Positions 57,605 through 64,000 of a stretch of DNA of 64,000 bases are shown piece by piece (position 1 is the stretch's first letter; each line of letters starts with the position of its first letter). A model generated the notes under the pieces. The model had not been told where the DNA came from, searched no databases, and saw only the letters and a list, made by a program, of their open reading frames with translations. A program made the translations under genes and the position numbers. This DNA comes from Grammothele lineata (taxonomy: Eukaryota; Basidiomycota; Agaricomycetes; Polyporales; Polyporaceae), in NCBI GenBank assembly GCA_002150815.3, contig NDFF03000018.1, positions 186,001-250,000 of the forward strand. Reading direction: 5' to 3'.

Positions 57605-58082
57605 ACTCTACTAAGGACAAATGGGCCAGCCTGCTCTAGAGTCTGATCGTTGTATTTGCTGCTTATGAGTCATATTGCTTTCGTCAGACTGGATGACACT
57701 GTTCTATAGTGCTTGGAAACTACCTGGTGCCGCTCCTTCTGAGGTTGCAAAACAGTCATACGATGCCGCCAACGATATCGGAATGATAGTCTCAGCTCCT
57801 AGACCTCCGAGAGGGTCACCACTTGCAACAGTCCGACAGGCAGTGTGCCGCCCAGCGTCCCCGAACGACTAAGTTGTAGGCATTACCATCGGTATGAATT
57901 ATGATTCTTTGGCGGAAACCTAAAGGTTTATACTGGTGCGTCTGAAAGTCTGTCTCCCACTGCCCTGCAATGAGCCACAGACGTCACCTATTGATTTAAA
58001 TTTACGTTCTATAAGCCATTCGTGTGTACCGAATTCCTCCCTGCCCACAGCCATTACGTCCCGCATCACGGCCTCCCCCTGA
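57605..58082. other. Convergent 3' intergenic region
   Basis: Lies between the uncharacterised gene and the deaminase-like gene. Nothing seen. Confidence 0.45.
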
Positions 58083-58910
58083 CTACGTTGTCTTAGTACA
58101 GGAACCTGTCGAGTTCGATCGCGCGCAACCGGCCGGGCAGGGAAAGTCGGGGTTGAATTGCCAGAGGAAGAGCGGATCGGTCTCATTTGTCAGGACACCC
58201 GCCATGAGCCGTGACTGGTGAGGGAGGTCGAACGACTGTGAGAATATATCGATAGAAGGCACACGGATTTGGCCCCAACCCTGCTCTATGAGGGTGTCGA
58301 TGGTCGTGCCGTAGATGTACTCGCGGAATCCTGACCAACGGACCGCAGAAGCGCACTGTTTACAAGTCATTTGTAAGCTCGGAGCTACCCAGCATAGCAG
58401 AGTACGGAGGGGATTTGCTCACCATAGGGCAACTCTCTGCGTTGGTATAGAGGCTGAGGTCCGCGAACGCCGCTTGAGCCTGGGTCGCGGTGAATTTGTA
58501 CGGACCGCTCGGGTCGGTCATAACAGCGGTACAGTTTGCGATCGCCGCTATCTCGCCTGAAAAATGTTATGAACCCTCGGAATTTACTCATAGAGTAGTA
58601 ATTACTGCTCTGAGCACTCACCGTGCAGGGTGGGGTTCCCAGTCGCCGAATTGGAGTTAACGCCAATGCAAACGAGCTCGCCGAGTCCGTCGACGGTGTG
58701 GTTCACTATGGCAGTCGCAAACGCGGCGAAAGCGCAGGGCGAGGCGAGTTCACCAAGCGCGGCGTTCGCCCGCCGCATCCAATGTGCGCGGGTGCTAAAC
58801 GGGATACCATTAATCGTGAGTTTCGGGTCAGCGGCAACGCTGTGGATTCCATGCCCCGATACTAGGGAGGCCAGCGACAGGAGGCTCGTGATGTAGACGA
58901 GAAGCTTCAT
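58083..58910 (-). CDS. Secreted deaminase-like protein (CMP/dCMP deaminase zinc site)
   Basis: Exons 58910-58622, 58556-58423, 58355-58083; 231 residues. A signal peptide (LLVYITSLLSLASLVSG) is followed by HWMRRANAALGEL, LVCIGVNSNS, then the zinc and catalytic pair His96/Glu98 (LHGEIAAI) and Cys139/Cys142 in SCPMCASAVRWSG. This is the HxE...CxxC arrangement of the cytidine deaminase superfamily, with SC in place of the usual PC. EYIYGTTIDTLIEQGW follows, as in related guanine/tRNA-type deaminases. Two Asn-x-Ser/Thr sites lie near the C-terminus. Export of such an enzyme implies an extracellular nucleobase/nucleoside substrate or a non-catalytic role (inference). Confidence 0.85.
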
Positions 58911-61381
58911 ATTGGTGCCTGTAGGACGGCGTCAGCTACACGGTTGAAAGGCTATACGGTATACATATGACCTCTGCCACTACACGTACCTTTTGAAAGC
59001 TAGCGGGAGGGACTGTCTCGGGGCGCGTCCTATCGAACAACACCCCATTTGTACGTGCTCGCTTATAAGGACCGAGAAGAGCGTGGGTCTCTACCGACGT
59101 CCAGATCTGGGTCCACTGTCTCCATGTCCGGTTTGGGCGGTATGGTCGGCAGCCGTGAGTCCATAACTATTAGTCTTCGCCGGTGATTGCATTGGAGGAA
59201 GGCACAGGCACTAGAGAGCGATAAGGGGGAGATTTTCGGAAGACGTCGATTTGGCATCGGAGACCGATGTCGCGCCAGGGGAAAGGACGACTGTCGCCGT
59301 ATGTAGTAGGATGATCCATCAGCAAAAATGTATATTTACCCTAATGCGCCGGGCAGTATCCCGATAGTACACAATCAATAGAATACACCCCTTTTATCTG
59401 GATTGATCATTCATGTAGCCAACCGAACGGGATGGCACCCAACGCATCGCGATACAGGCGCCCGCATCCCGATGCTGCCCAATGCATCGCGATTACCTCG
59501 GTGTATTGGAGTCATTGGGGTGCATTGGTCACATCGGGAAGCGTTCCATTCAAACCAACAGTCAATAATTCAAGCAAACATAGATTCATTCCTTTCCTAT
59601 CTACGCAACATAATTGAATGTACACTACGGGGACAATAGCGGTGAAGTGCGAGAAAAGGCACAGTGGATATGAGTTCGAGGGGCGGATTAGAGATGGGCT
59701 GAACAGTAGACGAGGGAAACTCATCGTACGAGACTCGAGAGCGAGTCTGAGGACAAGGGAGCGGGCGCGGGCGGGAAGAGATTGCGGAGAGAATCAAGCC
59801 ATTGCGGACTCGGAGGACGATGGGTATATGCGCAGTGAGAGGACGGGAGAATACTCACTGATGCTAGACCCATGCTCTGCATAAGCGTACAGAATGTTTC
59901 GTTGATGAATTACCAGCTGGCAATGCCCGCCGTCCATCCAGACAAGCCCGAGGTTGAGGTGAAAAGGGGAGAAGGAACTGGCAGAGGAAGACAGAAACAG
60001 CGGCGGCCGTGGGCACAGAGAAGAAGGATGTGGAAGGACCAGTGCAGCCGCAGTTGTCACAGTCAAAGAGGAGAGAGGTATGGGGGAGAGAGCGGACAAC
60101 GAGGAAGTCGAGTGCGAGGGACGAAATCACGCCGCCGCCGTCTTATCCTCGAAAGATCGAAGACGGCGCGGAGTTCCAATCACTTACCAGAAGTAGACAT
60201 CTCCGGCCTCGATTTGGCAGCACCTTCCGATCCAAGCCCTCTCGGCGCCAACGTTCGCTCGTCCAGTCGAAGAGGGATTGCTCGAAACGTTGAAGTATGC
60301 GCACGAGCATAGGTTTCAAAGAACAAATACTAAGTTAAGCAGCATGGTTTAGTGAATTTATGGGTACGCAAGTAGACCTTATGTATCGCAATTCTACGGG
60401 ATGCTTGCAACCTCATCCTGATGCATCTCAATGCAGCCCGGCGTAACGCGATGACGTCGCCCGTATCACGATACACCAGGATGCTGGCGCCCGTGTCGCG
60501 ATACGTCGCGTCCTGTCCCGATGCCTGTGCCGTCATCGCGATACATTCTACTGGTTCGCGATCCCGCCGCCCTTACCGGGATGCGAACCAACGTCCGCGG
60601 TGCAACAAAATCGCGGCCGGTAAATTTACATTTTTGCTGATGTCCACTACTGCCGAGCGCTTGAGCGCGCTCGGCGAGCAGGGTAAATGGAAAGTAGCGT
60701 ATCATACGTTGATGATCGCCATTTCATGGTCGGACGAGATAAGAGGGAAAGGGTGTGCGCATCGTCGGCTATTCGGGAGTACAACCATAGATTGCAGCAC
60801 CTCAGGTGAACGTTGAGTATCCTGTGAACCTCTACTACCCACAGTTATTTCAAAGCATCTAGAATGGCCCTTGACGTGGGCAGTACTTAACTTTGGACAC
60901 AAGCTTCTCATAGCAAACAGCTCGCCTCAGACATACAAACCGGGCATGACATTCAAATCGAAGAGGCCAATGGTCAGCTTCTCCGGGGGTGATCGTGAGC
61001 CTCTAGAGTTCGTGTCTTCGAAGTGACCACTGGTTTCCCAAACAAGTGACTTGTTGCTGACGAGTGGAACTCTGCATGGAAATGATATGATCTATGCCCT
61101 AGGCTGTTTGCCAATTTTTTTCTTACCTGACCAGCGACACATGTGTTGATGGCTATCGTCGGAAGGGCACCCGACCATGAACGTCTACAAATGAACACAG
61201 CAGCCTCTGGACTGATCTTACAGAGTTTCAGCTGTGCAGATTGGTGGATACAACAAACACGAATATACAATCATTGCTTACTCGGTAACTTCATGCTGAC
61301 TCGTTCAATGCCTCACATTCTGCTGCTTGCTTCCAACTGCGCTTGACAAGCAGGAGTCGACAGGCTTGTCCAGTCGACTCA
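58911..61381. other. Gene-poor region holding a terminal-inverted-repeat element
   Basis: Contains the element at 59317-60642. Outside it (58911-59316 and 60643-61381) I recognise no gene. Confidence 0.5.
59317..60642. mobile_element. Non-autonomous DNA transposon-like element with 24-bp TIRs
   Basis: 24-bp terminal inverted repeats, 59317-59340 and 60619-60642, match at 23 of 24 positions; the ends read CATCAGCAAAAATG inward. Subterminal regions on both sides (59435-59500 and 60420-60580) are rich in repeated words such as CATCGCGATAC and GCATCCCGATG. The interior has no transposase-like frame; a minus-strand open frame around 59794-60099 is of unknown origin. No clear target-site duplication is seen. 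Confidence 0.72.
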
Positions 61382-62883
61382 CTACTTCAGCATCTCTGCC
61401 AACCCCGGAACCTCCCACATATACCCTTGCATCTCCCCGAAAACGCCGATCACCCGCTCCTCCAGCTCTGCGCGCTTTTCCGCGTCCTTACCCTCCCGTA
61501 CCGCGCGCCATGCCGAGACCGCTTCGTGCACCTCACGTAGGTTGCTCAACCCTACGACGACCGGCATCGCGCACTCGTCGCCACGCTTGAATCCGAAGCC
61601 CGTCGCGAGCCCGGGCAAGCCCCCACCCCAGTCCTCGCGCTCGCACAGCGCGTTCGCTGTGCGTGCCGCGTCCTTGGCCGCATCTGGGGCGGGGTGCCAC
61701 TCTGGCGGGTTTGGGGTGAGGAGTCCCATGCAGAGCGGGGAGGCGGTAACGAGCTGCCGGACCTGCGCGCGTTCGCGGAACGCAGCGACGTGCGTTGCGA
61801 AGAGCTGATTTTGAAGCGTAACGTGCACGTACGAGAGCATCGTGTCGAGCGGCTTGTATGGTGGGTTGTGCAGCACGAGAAGTGCGAGTCGGAGGAGGAC
61901 CGGAAGCGGGAGAGCTGTTCACGACGGGCGGCGAGTCAGCACGAGGCCCAGGGTCGACTCTCGATCATATTCGCAGCCCCGTAAGAAGGCCGGTAGAACA
62001 GACGGGAGGAGCGAGTGACGAGACGGGGACGTACCGGAGATGCCGACATTCTTGACCTTGCCCTCTTCTTGCAGCTTCCGCAGTTCGGCGACTGCATCCA
62101 GGATCTTCTGGTCTCCGGGGCCCCAAATCATGCCTTCTTGGCCCTCCGCGAGCCCATACTCAGCACTTTTGTAAGCGATGGCTTCATGCGGATTACCCCC
62201 CGTGATAGAGCCGACCGGGGTGCACACGTACTCCGCATCGTGAAGATACACGGTATCCAGGTAGGTAGTGTGCATTCGCTCGAGGCTGCGTTCGACGCTG
62301 GCCCGAACGGTCCCAGGTGAATAATCAAAGTCTGCAAAGCCGTAACGGCCGCACTTGGTCATCTGGAATAGGTACGGTCAGCAATGTCTAAGCGGAGGAG
62401 TACACAGACGTACAATCTTGTAAGTTGACCGGGGGAATTGAGGCTCCAGAACTTTGAGGGCTGTTCCGAGTACTATCTCCGATGGGCCGTAATACGGCGA
62501 AGTGTCGAACGCGCAGATGCCATACCTGTGGTAGCGGCCCTATTAGGTCACACGGTAGGGTTTCGTTGAGAGGAGGACATACCGAAGGGCGAGGCGCACA
62601 GTACGGATGGGAGTATCACCGGCTAAAGTTGCCTCCGCGTTGTAAAACTGAGAGAAGGTGGCTGCGCCGAACGCGACCTCGGGGATCGCCATCGGGCCCA
62701 CTTGTTTCTAGAGGAGGCGTTACGCATCAGCTACGTTACAACAGACCTCGGGTAGATGGACATGAAGATGTAGCCGCGCACCATGGGGAGACCCTGTATG
62801 GGCTTATCCTCCTCTCCATCTGGAATGTCCTCGAGAAGAGGAAGTGCGAAGACAGGTTGCGGGGATCCAAGCGGTACAACCAT
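61382..62883 (-). CDS. ARA2: Aldo-keto reductase, D-arabinose/L-galactose dehydrogenase type
   Basis: NAD(P)-dependent aldose dehydrogenase; in yeast Ara2 serves erythroascorbate synthesis. Exons 62883-62740, 62707-62583, 62525-62414, 62362-62035, 61914-61382; 413 residues. Motifs: EVAFGAATFSQFYNAEA, catalytic Asp/Tyr in FDTSPYYGPSE, Lys in MTKCGRYG, YLDTVYLHDAEYV, and KVKNVGISA. The N-terminus (MVVPLGSPQPVFALPLLEDI) is distinctive. The intron between exons 1 and 2 would be only 32 nt; it is needed for phase but remains doubtful, so the exact join around 62700-62745 is uncertain. Confidence 0.85.
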
Positions 62884-63285
62884 CGCATATGGTATTGACG
62901 ACAGTACTTAGCAATAACCTTGATGAGACGGGAGATTGCAAACGCAGCGACGAACAGAAAGTACACACGTTCAAACCAACTGGCTTGGATTATGGCTTAT
63001 AGATTGATTGAAATCGCTGAAGCGGCTCATGGTTGCGATAGCATCGGCGTCTAACACCGTACAGTCGCGGCCGGGTCAGTCACGCGTCACATATCCTCGC
63101 GTTCCTTAGGCTCGCGCACAAGAGCTGAGTAAGTACGGAGTCCTAAAGCGAGCGGCGGCGGATGGAATTCACGTTCAAGGGCTATACAAACAGAGCGATA
63201 CTGGCGCACGGGCTTAATGCAGCACCTTCGACTATTCCAACCCGACTCCGACGAGAGTGCACTACGACCGCACGATCCTCGGAGC
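62884..63285. other. Intergenic region
   Basis: Lies between the COXFA4-like gene stop and the aldo-keto reductase start, both minus. Nothing recognised. Confidence 0.45.
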
Positions 63286-63807
63286 TTAGAGTTTCTTGCG
63301 TTCCCAGCTGAGATCACATGCGTTCGTACATTCATTGGACACCATTATTATGCGGTTTTGAATAAGGGGAGAAGCGGAAGAAGGCGTACCTCTTGTCAAA
63401 GTGTTGGTTAACGGTGAGCATCTTAGTGCCCTCGTTGGGCTTGATGTCGTTCCAGGGGGTGGGGTTATCCTTCGTCCAGACAACTTCGTGAAGGCAAGCG
63501 GGAAGGCGAACGGAAGGGAAATATGAGAGACCAGCAGGAGGTGCGGCGAAAAGGAGAACGCACTGGCAGGACCGCGCGCGAGACGGGTGAGATACCAAGA
63601 GGCGCCGACGACGACGACGCCGACAACAGCGTAGCTTGAACAGGTCAGAGCGGAGCAGAGGATGTTGAAGATGCACAAGGACGCTCACATAGGTGTCGCC
63701 TTGAAATGGTCAGGCACGTCAGTGGACGGTTCGAAAGACGGGACTGGGAGCAGACGGACCTCGATGGCGAACCAGTTTCTCATGAAGCCCTTGCGGAACT
63801 GGGACAT
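63286..63807 (-). CDS. COXFA4/NDUFA4 (MLRQ)-like mitochondrial protein
   Basis: Small inner-membrane protein associated with cytochrome c oxidase (formerly assigned to complex I). Exons 63807-63760, 63699-63689, 63634-63564, 63483-63390, 63307-63286; 81 residues, the same length as the human protein. Order: MSQFRKGFMRNWFAIE, one transmembrane helix (YAVVGVVVVGASWYLTRLA), then VWTKDNPTPWNDIKPNEGTK, MLTVNQHFDKS and WERKKL. Exon 2 is only 11 nt (encoding EATPI across its junctions); its removal would break the frame before the helix. Confidence 0.93.
63689..63699 (-). other. 11-nt microexon of the COXFA4-like gene
   Basis: Sequence GCGACACCTAT between an AAG acceptor and a GTGAGC donor. Phase 0 before and phase 2 after, joining AIE to the membrane helix. 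Confidence 0.87.
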
Positions 63808-64000
63808 GGCGACGACGGCGAACCGGCAGGAAAGAGAGAGATGTGCGGAGAGCGTGTACGGTGACGGACAGGATCGTTGCGCTCGACCGCGTTTTCGACT
63901 TGACCCGACCGCCCGCGCGGATTCCCACGGTGCCGCGCCGACGCGCCTGGCCGTCGTCTCGCCCTGGCTCGCTCGTGCACGCCGCGCTACGCCCCCTCGC

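Noticed and set aside
1..64000. CRISPR arrays, bacterial operons or a biosynthetic gene cluster
   Set aside because: No regularly spaced repeats; genes are spliced and eukaryotic, and neighbours are unrelated housekeeping functions.

Overview
The window looks like nuclear DNA of a filamentous basidiomycete, most likely an Agaricomycete. Every recognisable protein has fungal hallmarks (Zn(II)2Cys6 regulators, an Rck2/Srk1-type kinase, secreted S10 carboxypeptidase, Pkr1, Ssu72 with a long N-terminal tail). Genes are dense and cut by many short introns (mostly about 45-70 nt, GT..AG, with CTRAC/CTGAC-like branch sites). I rebuilt the genes by hand from exon fragments, checking reading phase at each junction; 25 gene models close exactly on a multiple of three.

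Layout: 1-4942 an edge-truncated unknown gene divergent from an 18-exon aldehyde dehydrogenase; 4943-7536 gene-empty; 7537-13210 (all minus) a short Zn2Cys6 protein, proteasome subunit alpha-2 and a 1-Cys peroxiredoxin; 13806-17297 (all minus) SSU72, a small unknown gene close upstream of it and a short-chain dehydrogenase; 17983-26855 RPL29, a TFIIIC subunit, PKR1, PSF3, a small mitochondrial-type protein and a CaMK-family kinase; 27461-31463 (minus) an ELL-associated factor and a secreted ferritin-like protein; 31464-34837 a gene-poor stretch with decayed coding sequence and a fold-back repeat; 34838-48011 an S10 carboxypeptidase, NOP58, the mitochondrial GTPase MSS1, calcineurin B, ATP synthase subunit d and hexokinase; 48877-55445 a full-length Zn2Cys6 regulator divergent from STI1; 56469-63807 an unknown gene, a secreted deaminase-like protein, a 1.3-kb terminal-inverted-repeat element, an ARA2-type aldo-keto reductase and a COXFA4/NDUFA4-like protein.

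Most genes are housekeeping functions (proteolysis, snoRNP, Pol II/III transcription, replication, mitochondrial energy and tRNA modification, calcium signalling, redox and sugar metabolism). They are not arranged as a metabolic cluster or defence island. I found no single new multi-gene system. The most unusual signals are in gene structure: a probable AT-AC intron in the carboxypeptidase, two 11-nt microexons, four GC-AG introns, and two non-autonomous inverted-repeat elements.

All boundaries are read by eye from the DNA; no alignment, RNA or database search was run.
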